DNA from: Yinghuangia seranimata
GTDB lineage: Bacteria > Actinomycetota > Actinomycetes > Streptomycetales > Streptomycetaceae
Assembly: GCF_029953285.1 (NCBI RefSeq)
Contig: NZ_JASAOI010000060.1
Coordinates: 1-64,000, forward strand
DNA: 64,000 nt
Direction: 5' to 3'
Positions 45,757 to 55,717 of the stretch are shown here, piece after piece. The notes beneath the pieces were generated by a model. The model saw only the letters and a program-made list of their open reading frames with translations. It ran no database searches and had not been told where the DNA came from. The first letter of the stretch is position 1. The number at the start of each line of letters is the position of its first letter. The position numbers and the translations under genes are program-made.

Positions 45757-46314
45757 TCAGTTCAGCGACGGGTCCTCGGGGTACGTCGCGACCATCGCCA
45801 GCTCGCCCCGCTGCCTCCGCAGCACCGCCCGCCACAGCCGTTCCGGCTCGGCGCTGAACGCGTCCCCCGGCTCGCTCTCGACGACGTACCAGGCGCCCTC
45901 CGCGAGCTCGGCCTCCAGCTGCCCGGGGCCCCACCCCGAGTAGCCGGCGAACACCCGCATGGAGCCGAACTCCGACGCCACGAGCTCCGGCGGCGCGTCC
46001 AGGTCGACCAGTCCCAGCCCGCCGAAGACCCGCCGCCAGCCGACCGGCTCCCCGCCGCCCGGAACGGACGCGATCGCGAGCGCCGAGTCCATCGACACCG
46101 GCCCGCCCTGGAACACCACGGCGGGCGCGGTCACCGCCTTGGACCAGCCGACCAGCACGTCGTGGACGTCGACGGGCGTGGGCCGGTTGAGGACGACGCC
46201 GTGCGCGCCCTCCTCGTCGTGGTCGAGCACGAGCACCACGCACCGGTCGAAGTTCGGGTCGGTCAGCGCGGGCGTCGCCACGAGCAGGCGTCCGGTGAGC
46301 GAGACCTCGGTCAT
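45757..46314 (-). CDS. YqgE/AlgH family protein
   Basis: A 185-residue UPF0301 protein. Conserved blocks: GRLLVATPALTDPNFDRCVV, HDEEGAHGVVLNRPTPVDVH, FQGGPVSMDSALAI, RVFAGYSGWGPGQLEAELAE with GAWYVV. The family is ubiquitous, soluble and of unknown function (AlgH was first named for alginate regulation). The start at 46314 (MTEVSLTG) fits homologues; the longer frame upstream adds 30 unrelated residues. It is divergent from murA with a 275-bp gap in between. Confidence 0.88.
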   Translation of the reverse strand: MTEVSLTGRLLVATPALTDPNFDRCVVLVLDHDEEGAHGVVLNRPTPVDVHDVLVGWSKAVTAPAVVFQGGPVSMDSALAIASVPGGGEPVGWRRVFGGLGLVDLDAPPELVASEFGSMRVFAGYSGWGPGQLEAELAEGAWYVVESEPGDAFSAEPERLWRAVLRRQRGELAMVATYPEDPSLN

Positions 46315-46589
46315 GGGCCCATGATCCTGCATGCCGACGGCGCTGTCCGGGGCTCGGCCCGATCCCCGTGGTGCGCCCTCATGGATCCGGTCATCACGCA
46401 CCACCCCCCTTTCGCGGGCGGACGCGCCCGTCCAAGATCCTGTTCCCCTCCCCCGCGCGGACGATGCGTGTTCCGCGCCGGGGAGCGCGTACCGTGGGTC
46501 GCTGTTGCCCGCGCTCAGCAGCCCAGACAGCGCGGGTCCCGCAGGTTCTCCCCCGACCCCCCGTCCGAGAACGCGAGATCGCGAGATAT

Positions 46590-47933
46590 ATGCAAGACGA
46601 CGTGTTGTCCGTTCATGGTGGTTCCCCTCTCGAGGGCGAGGTCCGCGTCAAGGGCGCCAAGAACCTGGTGCCGAAGGCGATGGTCGCCGCACTGCTCGGC
46701 GAGGAGCCGAGCCGGCTCCGCAACGTGCCGGGCATCCGCGACGTGCACATCGTGCGCGGCCTGCTGCAGCTGCACGGCGTCGCCGTGTACCAGGGCGACG
46801 AGCCCGACGAGCTGGTCATGGACCCGTCGTCGGTGGAGCTGGCGAACGTCGCGGACATCGACGCGCACGCCGGGTCGAGCCGTATCCCGATCCTGCTGTG
46901 CGGCCCGCTGCTGCACCGGATCGGCCGCGCGTTCATCCCCGACCTGGGCGGCTGCCGGATCGGCGACCGGCCGATCGACTTCCACCTGAACGTGCTGCGC
47001 GAGTTCGGCGCGACCGTCGACAAGCGGCCCGAGGGGCTCTACCTGGAGGCCCCGAACGGGCTGCGCGGCACCAAGATCGAACTGCCGTACCCGAGCGTCG
47101 GCGCGACCGAGCAGGTGCTGCTGACCGCGGTGCGCGCCGAGGGCACCACCGAGCTGCGCAACGCGGCCGTGGAGCCGGAGATCATAGACCTCATCTGCGT
47201 GCTGCAGAAGATGGGCGCGATCATCTCCGTGGCGACCGACCGGGTGATCAGGATCACCGGTGTGGACCGGCTGGGCGGCTACACGCACCGCGCCCTGCCG
47301 GACCGCCTGGAGGGCGCGTCGTGGGCGTGTGCCGCACTGGCCACGCAGGGCGACGTGTACGTGCGCGGCGCGCGGCAGCTGGACATGATGACGTTCCTGA
47401 ACGTCTTCCGGCAGGTCGGCGGCGCGTTCAGCGTCGACGACGACGGCATCCGGTTCTGGCACCCCGGCGGGCGGCTGCGCGCGATCGCGCTGGAGACGGA
47501 CGTGCACCCGGGCTTCCAGACGGACTGGCAGCAGCCGCTGGTGGTCGCGCTGACGCAGGCGTCGGGCCTGTCGATCGTGCACGAGACGGTGTACGAGAGC
47601 CGGCTGGGCTTCACCTCGGCGCTGAACCAGATGGGCGCCACGATCCAGCTCTACAGCGAGTGCCTGGGCGGTACGCCGTGCCGGTTCGGGCAGCGCAACT
47701 TCCAGCACTCGGCGGTCATCTCGGGTCCGGCGAAGCTGCACGGCGCGGACCTGGTGATCCCCGACCTGCGCGGCGGTTTCTCGTACCTGATCGCGGCCCT
47801 GGCAGCCGAGGGCACCTCGCGCGTGCACGGCATCGACCTGATCAACCGCGGCTACGAGGGCTTCTTCGGGAAGCTCGAGGCGCTCGGCGCGCACGTCGAA
47901 CTCCCGGCCGAAGCCCAGTCCGTGGTGGCCTGA
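46590..47933 (+). CDS. murA: UDP-N-acetylglucosamine 1-carboxyvinyltransferase
   Basis: A 447-residue enolpyruvyl transferase that makes the first committed step of peptidoglycan synthesis. The catalytic Cys122 lies in DLGGCRIGDRPIDFHL, so the enzyme should be fosfomycin-sensitive (many mycobacteria have Asp). N-terminal KGAKNLVPKAMVAALL and C-terminal DLRGGFSYLIAALAAEGTS are typical. The start at 46590 (MQDDVLSVHG) is taken; no strong ribosome binding site is visible. The murA-hup-malic enzyme order matches S. coelicolor. Confidence 0.95.
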   Translation: MQDDVLSVHGGSPLEGEVRVKGAKNLVPKAMVAALLGEEPSRLRNVPGIRDVHIVRGLLQLHGVAVYQGDEPDELVMDPSSVELANVADIDAHAGSSRIPILLCGPLLHRIGRAFIPDLGGCRIGDRPIDFHLNVLREFGATVDKRPEGLYLEAPNGLRGTKIELPYPSVGATEQVLLTAVRAEGTTELRNAAVEPEIIDLICVLQKMGAIISVATDRVIRITGVDRLGGYTHRALPDRLEGASWACAALATQGDVYVRGARQLDMMTFLNVFRQVGGAFSVDDDGIRFWHPGGRLRAIALETDVHPGFQTDWQQPLVVALTQASGLSIVHETVYESRLGFTSALNQMGATIQLYSECLGGTPCRFGQRNFQHSAVISGPAKLHGADLVIPDLRGGFSYLIAALAAEGTSRVHGIDLINRGYEGFFGKLEALGAHVELPAEAQSVVA

Positions 47934-47965
47934 CACGCTCCGCGCGGCCCCGGCGGTCGCAGCGA

Positions 47966-48010
47966 CGCCGAAGGGCGGTTCCCCCGGAAGAGGGGAACCG
48001 CCCTTCGGCG
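47966..48010 (+). terminator. Rho-independent-type terminator after murA
   Basis: A perfect 19-bp stem, CGCCGAAGGGCGGTTCCCC with its complement, closes a 7-nt loop 32 bp after the murA stop. It separates murA from the convergent hup gene. Confidence 0.85.
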
Positions 48011-48139
48011 TTCACTGCGGTGGCCCGGCCGGTCACCGGCGGGGCCGCCCGCACCGGCAAGTTCGCTCGAACGAGTCATCCGTCGTGCCGGGCACGGCAC
48101 CACGGTCGTCCTGCTCCCTCACCCGCGCGGGTGTGGGGC

Positions 48140-48421
48140 TCACTTGCCCTTGGCGGCTTCCTTGAGCTTCGAACCCGCGGAGACCTTGACGCTGTAGCCG
48201 GCCGGGATCTCGATCGGCTCGCCGGTCTGCGGGTTGCGCGCGGTGCGCGCCGAGCGGTGGGTCCGCTCGAAGGAGAGGAAGCCAGGGATGGTGATCTTCT
48301 CGTCGCCCTTGCTGACGATCTCCCCGACCACCTCGGCGAAGGCGTTCAGCACGGCGTCAGCGTCCTTGCGCGTGACGTCGGCCCGCTCCGCGAGGGCGGC
48401 CACCAGCTCACTGCGGTTCAT
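48140..48421 (-). CDS. hupA: HU-family DNA-binding protein
   Basis: A 93-residue nucleoid protein: MNRSELVAALAERADVTRKD at the start (helical dimerisation body), then ITIPGFLSFERTHRSARTAR and NPQTGEPIEIPAG, the beta-arm with its tip proline that bends DNA. It lacks the lysine-rich C-terminal tail of the second streptomycete HU (HupS), so it is the vegetative HupA type. The start at 48421 has GGGAGA at a good distance. Confidence 0.94.
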   Translation of the reverse strand: MNRSELVAALAERADVTRKDADAVLNAFAEVVGEIVSKGDEKITIPGFLSFERTHRSARTARNPQTGEPIEIPAGYSVKVSAGSKLKEAAKGK

Positions 48422-48754
48422 GTGTATCTCCCGTGGTCTTTCCAACTCGCTGTTCTTGCCCCGGGGACGAATCCTGCACGTATCCGGGCCCGGAACCTAA
48501 TCAGGGACACGCCGAATCACGCGGAAAGCCCCGTGATTTGGCGGTTCGTGGCAGATTACGGGCCCCAACCGGGCCCCGCACGCCCCGCCACGCACCGACC
48601 ATACGACGACCATCACGTACGTTCGTCACACCGCGCGGCGAGCCCGCGGGCCCGGTGTCGCGCACCGTTCCCGGCCCCCATCTTCACGTATCTTCGCCCC
48701 ATCGTGGCGCTGCCGCTGCACCGCCCCCGGCCTGACGGACGTACAACCGGATGG
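48422..48754. other. Gap between hup and the malic enzyme gene
   Basis: 333 bp without a gene. It holds the hup ribosome binding site and promoter side and, at 48515-48538, an inverted repeat AATCACG / CGTGATT with an 10-nt loop, in a stretch that is less GC-rich than its flanks. It could be a regulator site for hup or an intrinsic terminator remnant. No convincing -35/-10 pair identified. Confidence 0.5.
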
Positions 48755-50158
<1,404 letters not shown>

Positions 50159-50335
50159 GAAGCAGTCTCCTCAACAGGCTCGGTGCCATGGCACGGCACC
50201 GCACCGATCGTCTCACTTCGGTCCGGCGGACGGCGCCACACCCACCCCTCAAGGGCCCGCGCTACGTCCGCGGCGGCGCCGCGCAAACTGTGATCCGCGT
50301 CCCTTCCGCTTCCCGCGCGGTCGGTTACTCTGTTC

Positions 50336-50472
50336 ATGGCACCGGCTCGATCCAAGCCCCCGGGCCCAACCATTAGTCCCTACGAGGGACCACTTGCCGA
50401 GAGGCGAGCATTGGCGGGTCGGTGTCGTAAGCGTCGGAACCGGCGGCCCTTCGGGGCCGCCGGTTCGTTTTC
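50336..50472 (+). ncRNA. Putative small RNA of three hairpins with terminator
   Basis: In the 390-bp gap 50159-50548, opposite to the malic enzyme, a -10-like TACTCT (50326-50331) precedes a structured segment: GTCCC-TACGA-GGGAC (50376-50390), CTTGCC-GAGA-GGCGAG (50393-50408), and a terminator AACCGGCGGCCC-TTCG-GGGCCGCCGGTT (50438-50465) followed by CGTTTTCC. A 47-codon frame from ATG 50336 spans it, but its codon use is atypical, so RNA is favoured. From memory an S. coelicolor small RNA named scr2952 lies next to this gene pair and may be the homologue. Confidence 0.55.
50438..50471 (+). terminator. Terminator of the putative small RNA
   Basis: A perfect 12-bp stem with a UUCG tetraloop and a following CGTTTTCC. 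UUCG loops on GC stems are the most stable intrinsic terminator type. It lies upstream of the AGE epimerase gene, so it does not end that transcript. Confidence 0.8.
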
Positions 50473-50548
50473 CGCCTGATTCCCCCGGGTCCTCCCCCTC
50501 GTGTCGCGGTGCGTCGCGTGCCCGGATTCGTGCCCCCGCGGTGGGACC

Positions 50549-51817
50549 ATGAGGGCGATGAACGCCTCACACCACGGGTCACGCGCCGGCTCCTGGGTCG
50601 CGCTGGACACGCACCGCGCATGGCTGGACACCGAGGCCGACCGGCTGCTGCGCTTCGCGGCCGGCGCGCGCCTGCCCGAGGGCGGCTTCGGGTGGCTCGA
50701 CGCCGCCGGGTCGCCGGATCCGGCCCGCGGGACGCAGCTGTGGATCACCACCCGGATGACCCACGTGTTCGGTCTGGCCGCGCTGCGCGGCGTACCGGGG
50801 GCGGCGCCGCTCGCGGACCACGGCCTGGCGGCCCTCTGCGGCCCGCTGCGCGACCCCGCCGACGGGGGCTGGTATCCGGCCGTCCCCGGGCCGCACACGG
50901 GCCCCCAGGGCACGCGCAAGGAGGCCTACGGGCACGCGTTCGTCCTCCTGGCCGCCGCCACCCTCGTCCAGGCCCGGCGGCCCGGCGCGAAAACGCTCCT
51001 CGCCGACGCGACGGCGGTCTTCGAGGAACGCTTCTGGGACGACAAGCACGGCTGGGCCCGCGAGTCGTGGGACCGAGCGTGGACCGAGCCCGAGGCGTAC
51101 CTCGGCGCGAACGCCAACATGCACACCGTCGAGGCGTTCCTCGCCGTCGCCGACGCCACCGGCGACCCCGTGTGGCGGCAACGCGCGCTGCGCGTCGCGG
51201 ACTTCTTCGTCCACCACATCGCCCGCGGCCAGGGGTGGCGGGTCCCCGAGCACTTCACCCCCGACGGGTTCCCGCTGCCGGACTACAACGCCGACGCCAA
51301 GGCCGACCCCTTCCGGCCCTACGGCACCACGCCCGGGCACTCGTTCGAATGGGCCCGGCTCCTCCTCAACCTCGAGGCGACGCTGCCCGATCCGCCCGAC
51401 TGGCTCGCCGACGCGGCCGGCCGGCTGTTCGTCGCCGCCGTCGGCCAGGGCTGGAACGCCGACGGCGGGCCCGGCTTCGTCTACACCGTCGACGCCGACG
51501 ACAAACCCGTCGTGCGCGCCCGCATGCACTGGGTCGCCGCCGAGGCGATCGCGGCCGCCGCCGCACTCCACCAGCGCACCGGCGACCTCGTCTACGAGCA
51601 CTGGTACCGACTGTGGTGGGACTACACCGCGCAGCACGTCGTCGACCCCGCGGGCGGCTGGCACCACGAACTCGGCCCCGACAACCGGCCGTCCGCCACC
51701 GTCTGGGCCGGCCAACCGGACGTCTACCACGCCTACCAGGCCACCCTGCTCCCGCAGCTGCCGCTCGCCCCCGGCCCCGCCGCGGCCCTGCGGGCCCGCC
51801 TGGACGGCCCCGCGTGA
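50549..51817 (+). CDS. AGE-family epimerase/isomerase (mannose isomerase-like)
   Basis: A 422-residue (alpha/alpha)6-barrel protein of the N-acylglucosamine 2-epimerase superfamily: GGFGWLDAAGSPDPARGTQL, WITTRMTHVFGLAALRGVPG, KEAYGHAFVLLAAATLVQAR, ANANMHTVEAFLAVADATGD, and TPGHSFEWARLLLNLEATLP with the catalytic His. The subgroup converts mannose to fructose or related aldose-ketose pairs. It overlaps the PfkB kinase by 4 bp, suggesting a short sugar pathway. Start at 50549 or 50558. Confidence 0.85.
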   Translation: MRAMNASHHGSRAGSWVALDTHRAWLDTEADRLLRFAAGARLPEGGFGWLDAAGSPDPARGTQLWITTRMTHVFGLAALRGVPGAAPLADHGLAALCGPLRDPADGGWYPAVPGPHTGPQGTRKEAYGHAFVLLAAATLVQARRPGAKTLLADATAVFEERFWDDKHGWARESWDRAWTEPEAYLGANANMHTVEAFLAVADATGDPVWRQRALRVADFFVHHIARGQGWRVPEHFTPDGFPLPDYNADAKADPFRPYGTTPGHSFEWARLLLNLEATLPDPPDWLADAAGRLFVAAVGQGWNADGGPGFVYTVDADDKPVVRARMHWVAAEAIAAAAALHQRTGDLVYEHWYRLWWDYTAQHVVDPAGGWHHELGPDNRPSATVWAGQPDVYHAYQATLLPQLPLAPGPAAALRARLDGPA

Positions 51818-52794
51818 CCGGGACCGACCGGGCCCGCGTCGCCGTCGCCGGCGAGAACGTCGTCGACCTCGTCCCGACCCCTGACGCACCCGACACCTAC
51901 CGCGCCGTCCCCGGCGGCAGCCCCGCCAACACCGCCATCGCCGCGGCCCGCCTCGGCACCCCCGCCGCGCTCATCGCCCGCATCGGCGCCGACGCCTTCG
52001 GCCGTCGCGTCCGCGAGCGGCTCGCCGCCGACGGAGTCTCCCCGCGCTATCTCGTCGACGCCCGCGAACCCTCCAGCCTGGCCGTCCTCGACTTCGACGA
52101 ACACCGGCGCGCGTCCTACGACTTCTGGTTCACCGGCACTGCGGACGCGCAATGGTCCGGCAGCGAACTCCCCGACCCGCTCGACCCGGACGTCCTCGCG
52201 CTGCACGTCGGCTCCGTCGCCCTCCACCTCGAACCCGGCGGCACGGCCCTGCTCCGCATGATCCTGCGCGAACACGCCCGCGGCGCGGTCACCCTCACAC
52301 TGGACCCCAACATCCGCCCGGACATCGCCGGCGACCTCGCCGCCGTCCTCCGCCGCCTCGAAGCCCTCGTCCCGCTGTGCGACGTCGTCAAGGCCAGCGA
52401 GGACGACCTCACCCACCTCTACCCCGACCTCCCCCCGGTCGAGGCCGCCCGCCTCTGGCGCGACTCGGGCCCCGCGCTCGTCGTCGTCACCCAGGGCCCG
52501 CACGGCGCCACCGCCGTCCTCGAACACCAGGCCGTCGCCGTCGCCGCCCCCGACGTCCCCGTCGCCGACACCGTAGGCGCCGGCGACGCCTTCATGGGCG
52601 CCCTCCTCCACGGCCTGGACACCCGCAACCTCCTGGGCGGTGAACGCGTAGGCGCCCTCCGCACCATCGCCCCCGACGACCTGAGCCGCATCCTCGAATA
52701 CGCCGCCGCAGCCGCCTCCTACACCTGCACCCGCCCAGGCGCCGACCCCCCGACCGGCACCGAACTCGACGCCTGGATCACCGCAGTGGCCTGA
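51814..52794 (+). CDS. PfkB-family sugar kinase (fructokinase-like)
   Basis: A 326-residue ribokinase/PfkB kinase: VAVAGENVVDLVPTPDAPDT at the start, PGGSPANTAIAAARLGTPAA, and the ATP-binding DTVGAGDAFMGALLHGLDTR with the catalytic Asp. The epimerase-kinase coupling (GTGA overlap at 51814-51817) fits a route from mannose to fructose to fructose 6-phosphate, but the sugar is inferred. GTG start. Its 3' side is followed by the dispersed palindromic element, copy B. Confidence 0.9.
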   Translation: MTGTDRARVAVAGENVVDLVPTPDAPDTYRAVPGGSPANTAIAAARLGTPAALIARIGADAFGRRVRERLAADGVSPRYLVDAREPSSLAVLDFDEHRRASYDFWFTGTADAQWSGSELPDPLDPDVLALHVGSVALHLEPGGTALLRMILREHARGAVTLTLDPNIRPDIAGDLAAVLRRLEALVPLCDVVKASEDDLTHLYPDLPPVEAARLWRDSGPALVVVTQGPHGATAVLEHQAVAVAAPDVPVADTVGAGDAFMGALLHGLDTRNLLGGERVGALRTIAPDDLSRILEYAAAAASYTCTRPGADPPTGTELDAWITAVA

Positions 52795-52836
52795 CTCTCG
52801 GCCTGCACCGTTCCCGACCTGGCTTTCGGCAGCGGC

Positions 52837-53192
52837 CTGACGCCCCTCCCGCTTTTTGCTTTTCGCGCGGACGGCTCGCGCGTCAAGGCGCGATGTCTCT
52901 GACGCGGCTCAGGTGACCTGTCCCGGGGTTCGGGAGGCGCCTTGACCCGCGAGCCGTCCGCGCTAACTACCTCGCACCTAGCGGGAGGGGCGCGGGGTGT
53001 GGACGCGCTTCGTCGCGTTTTCCCGCCGGGCTGCCGTGCGCGTGTGGTGGATATCCATGATCATCAGAACCAGATGGACACCTGGTGTCCATCTGGTTCT
53101 GATGATCATGGAAAGCGGTGCGGGTTCGTTGCTCGGCTTCGTCGCGCTGCCGGGCGCGGTTCGCTTGGGGTGCGGTGCGGGCTTTGTTGCGG
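52837..53192 (+). repeat. Dispersed palindromic element, copy B with inserted palindrome
   Basis: Same element as copy A. Outer stem CGCCCCTCCCGC (52841-52852) with GCGGGAGGGGCG (52981-52992); inner 25-bp stem 52865-52889 with 52939-52963, one mismatch at the same position as in copy A; 49-nt loop unrelated to that of copy A. The tail GCGGGGTGTGGACGCGCTT and the block CGCTTGGGGTGCGGTGCGGG (53163-53182) are shared, but about 110 bp carrying the 53055-53111 palindrome is extra. It begins 42 nt after the PfkB kinase stop. The 482-bp gap 52795-53276 holds only this element and the tmRNA terminator. Confidence 0.8.
53055..53111. repeat. Perfect 57-bp palindrome (28-bp arms, 1-nt centre)
   Basis: CCATGATCATCAGAACCAGA followed by TGGACACC, then T, then the exact reverse complement. 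At about 49 % GC it is far from the genome average of about 73 %. It lies inside copy B of the dispersed element and is absent from copy A, so it looks like an insertion. No transposase, and no target duplication is obvious. Confidence 0.92.
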
Positions 53193-53227
53193 GGTGGCGT
53201 AGCCCCCGCCGCGGCGGAGCCGCACAA

Positions 53228-53268
53228 GCGAAAACCCCGTCCGCGCTTTTTGCGGACGGGGTTTTCGC
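53228..53268 (-). terminator. Rho-independent terminator of tmRNA
   Basis: On the minus strand the stem CCCCGTCCGC / GCGGACGGGG, loop AAAAAGC, is followed by TTTTCGC; AAAA and TTTT extend the pairing. It begins 9 nt after the tmRNA 3' end. Confidence 0.9.
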
Positions 53269-53276
53269 TAATAAAG

Positions 53277-53644
53277 GGGTGGAGGTGGCGGGAATTGAAC
53301 CCGCGTCCTGAAGTGCGAGACCAGAGCTTCTCCGAGCGCAGTCCGCTGTGCTTTTCTCAGCCCCGGCAATCACGCGGACAAGTCGCCGACGGGCTCAGTT
53401 ACTGTTAAATGTTCCGGACTACCCCGTAACCGGGTAGGACGGTGGAGTCCCCTTGATTATGCCAGGATCCGGGACGGGGACGCGCCCGGTCTGACACCTT
53501 CGAAGCTCGCTCAGGCGGCGAGGGCGAAGGAATCGCGCTTGTTATCGGCGATTATAGGTTTCGGCATATGGTTAACGAGATCATTGCCGCTTCCTCGGCT
53601 CGCTTCCTCTGCTCCGACATCTCCAGTCGAAACCGATCACCCCC
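53277..53644 (-). ncRNA. ssrA: Transfer-messenger RNA (tmRNA)
   Basis: The 5' end GGGGGTGATCGGTTTCGACT pairs with the 3' CACCTCC to form the alanine acceptor stem; the T-arm reads GCGGGTTCAATTCCCGC. The tag frame at 53549-53511 encodes ADNKRDSFALAA and stop; the last residues ALAA are the ClpXP degradation signal. Encoded 3' is ACC-CC, so the final A of CCA must be added. About 368 nt. It rescues stalled ribosomes together with SmpB, encoded 125 bp upstream on the same strand. Confidence 0.95.
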
Positions 53645-53768
53645 TATTGAGTTTTCAAGCGTCGTACAAGCTGCCGCTTGACGGCCGCCGTCCGGAACAT
53701 GCCTGACCGGATGACCGCCGGTGTCATCGTACGGTTCAACCCCCGGAGGGGTCCACTTCATTCCGCCG

Positions 53769-54308
53769 TCAGCGCGTCTGCCTGCGGATGGCGGCGCTCA
53801 TGGCGCGGTCGGCCTCGCGCTTGCCCTGGGCCTCCATGAGGGCCTGCCGCTTGTCGTACAGCTTCTTGCCGCGGGCGAGCGCGAGTTCCACCTTCACGCG
53901 GCCGTCCTCGTTGAAGTAGATGCTCAGCGGGACGAGCGTGGTGCCGGAGTCGTTCAGCCTGTTCATGAGCTTGGCGATCTCCAGCCGGTGCAGCAGCAGC
54001 TTGCGGGGCCGGCGCGGCGCGGAGTTGTTCCACGTCGCCTCGAGGTATTCGGGGATGTGCGCGTTGCGCAGCCACACCTCACCGTTGTCGATGGTCGCGA
54101 AGCCGTCGACGAGGGACGCCCTGCCCTGCCGGAGCGACTTGACCTCGGGGCCGGTCAGCACGACGCCGCATTCGAGCGTGTCGTCGATGTGGTAGTCGTG
54201 CCGGGCCTTCTTGTTCTGCGCGATGAGCTTGCGCTTGGGGGCCGCCTGCGCCTTCTTGGACTTGGTCGGCTTGCCCGGGATCTGCACGATGGTTGGTCGC
54301 TTCGCCAT
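53769..54308 (-). CDS. smpB: SsrA-binding protein SmpB
   Basis: A 179-residue tmRNA partner. Signatures: [60 protein letters not shown] and the C-terminal tail [20 protein letters not shown], which enters the mRNA channel of stalled ribosomes. The N-terminal 25 residues ([20 protein letters not shown]) are an actinobacterial extension. The start at 54308 (MAKRPTI) is chosen over GTG at 54329. Next to ssrA. Confidence 0.94.
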   Translation of the reverse strand: MAKRPTIVQIPGKPTKSKKAQAAPKRKLIAQNKKARHDYHIDDTLECGVVLTGPEVKSLRQGRASLVDGFATIDNGEVWLRNAHIPEYLEATWNNSAPRRPRKLLLHRLEIAKLMNRLNDSGTTLVPLSIYFNEDGRVKVELALARGKKLYDKRQALMEAQGKREADRAMSAAIRRQTR

Positions 54309-54371
54309 GATCTCTGCATTCTCGCCCATCGGCGGGGCGTCGGGCCACGGGGTTCCCGGCGGCCGCCGCGG

Positions 54372-55559
54372 TCAGGCGTCCGTGCCGGCGTCGACGAGGC
54401 CGGCGAGGACGTCGCGGGCCCGTGCGGCGGCGGCGTCCGGGTCGGTGCCAGGGGGGACGGGGATGTCGGGGTCGATGCCGCGGCCTTCGAGGTTGCGCCC
54501 GTCGGGGGTGTACCAGCGGCCGACGGTGAGTTTGAGGATGCCGCCGTCGGCGAGGGTGGTCGGCGCCTGCACCGAGCCCTTGCCGTACGTGGTGGCGCCG
54601 ACGACGACGGCGCGGCCCCGGTCGCCGAGTGCCGCCGCGACGACCTCGGCCGCGCTCGCGGTGGCGCCGTCGACGAGCACGACAACGGGGGTGGCGGCGT
54701 CGCCGGGCCGGCCGGTCACGGTGATCTGGCGGCGGCCTCCGGTGCCGTCGTCGTAGCTGACGACGACTCCGCCGGGGAGGAACGCGGAGGCGACGGCGGC
54801 GGCCTCGTCGATGCGTCCGCCGGGGTTGCCGCGCAGGTCGAGGAGGACGCCCGCGGGTTTGGTGGCGAGGGCGGCGCGCACCTGGTCGGCGGTGCCGCGG
54901 CCGAAGCCGGTGACACGGACGCACAGCAGCCGGGCGGCGGCCGGTCCGACGGGTTCGGCGGTGACGTCGGCGCCGGTCAGGACCTCGCGGACGAGGCCGA
55001 CGGTGTGCGGCACGCCGTCGCGGACGACGACCAGCTCGGTGCGGGTCCCGGCGGGGCCGCGGAGCCGGGCGACGACGCCGGCCGTGCCGAGTTCGTCGGT
55101 CGGGGCGCCGTCCACGGAGACGAGGGCGTCGCCCGCGGCGATGCCGGCGCGGGCGGCGGGCCCGTTCGGCGAGACGTAGGTGGCGCGCATCGCGCCCGAT
55201 GCCTGACTGACCGTCAGCCCGACGCCGGGGTAGGCCCCGTCGACGGTCTCGCGGTACTCGCCGGCGGTCTCGGGCGGGTAGTAGGCGGCCCACCGGTCGT
55301 CGAGCACCGACAGGAGGTCGCGTGCGGCGGCGGCGTCGAGCGCGGTGCCGTCGGGGACGCCGGACCCTCCGGTACGCGGTGCGGGCAGCGGGACTCCGGC
55401 GGCGGGCCCGACGGGCTGCGGTAAGCGCGGCCGCACCTCGGGCGGCCGGTCCCCGGGGCCCGGCGGGTCGTGCCACGCACCCGTCGCCGCCCCGGTGGTC
55501 AGCGCGGCGCCGAACACCAGGGCCAGCGCGGCTCTTCGGCGCACTCGACCCGAGCTCAT
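54372..55559 (-). CDS. S41-family C-terminal processing peptidase
   Basis: A 395-residue exported carboxyl-terminal protease. It has an N-terminal signal (RRRAALALVFGAALTTGAAT), a PDZ domain (about residues 115-200; ATYVSPNGPAARAGIAAGDA) and the S41 core with Ser in VDGATASAAEVVAAALG and Lys in TTYGKGSVQAPTTL. The family trims periplasmic or wall proteins. It lies between smpB and the LytM hydrolase gene, in the division cluster. The start at 55559 (MSSGRVRRR) fits. Confidence 0.9.
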   Translation of the reverse strand: MSSGRVRRRAALALVFGAALTTGAATGAWHDPPGPGDRPPEVRPRLPQPVGPAAGVPLPAPRTGGSGVPDGTALDAAAARDLLSVLDDRWAAYYPPETAGEYRETVDGAYPGVGLTVSQASGAMRATYVSPNGPAARAGIAAGDALVSVDGAPTDELGTAGVVARLRGPAGTRTELVVVRDGVPHTVGLVREVLTGADVTAEPVGPAAARLLCVRVTGFGRGTADQVRAALATKPAGVLLDLRGNPGGRIDEAAAVASAFLPGGVVVSYDDGTGGRRQITVTGRPGDAATPVVVLVDGATASAAEVVAAALGDRGRAVVVGATTYGKGSVQAPTTLADGGILKLTVGRWYTPDGRNLEGRGIDPDIPVPPGTDPDAAAARARDVLAGLVDAGTDA

Positions 55560-55717
55560 GGCGCGAGCATAGGGCAGCGCCGTGAGGCGGGGGTTCCGGT
55601 TGGGCCGGGCGCCGCGATCGGTGTGCTGATCGCATCGGCCGCGGGGCGCGGGCGGCGAGGCCCCCACCGCCGACGCCCCGAACGGCTAAGCGACGAGGCC
55701 CCGGCGCCCGCCCGGCG

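Noticed and set aside
53055-53111. Palindrome as a tmRNA or pfkB terminator
   Set aside because: It has no T-run on either side, and a proper terminator for tmRNA is at 53228-53268; the pfkB stop is 260 bp away.
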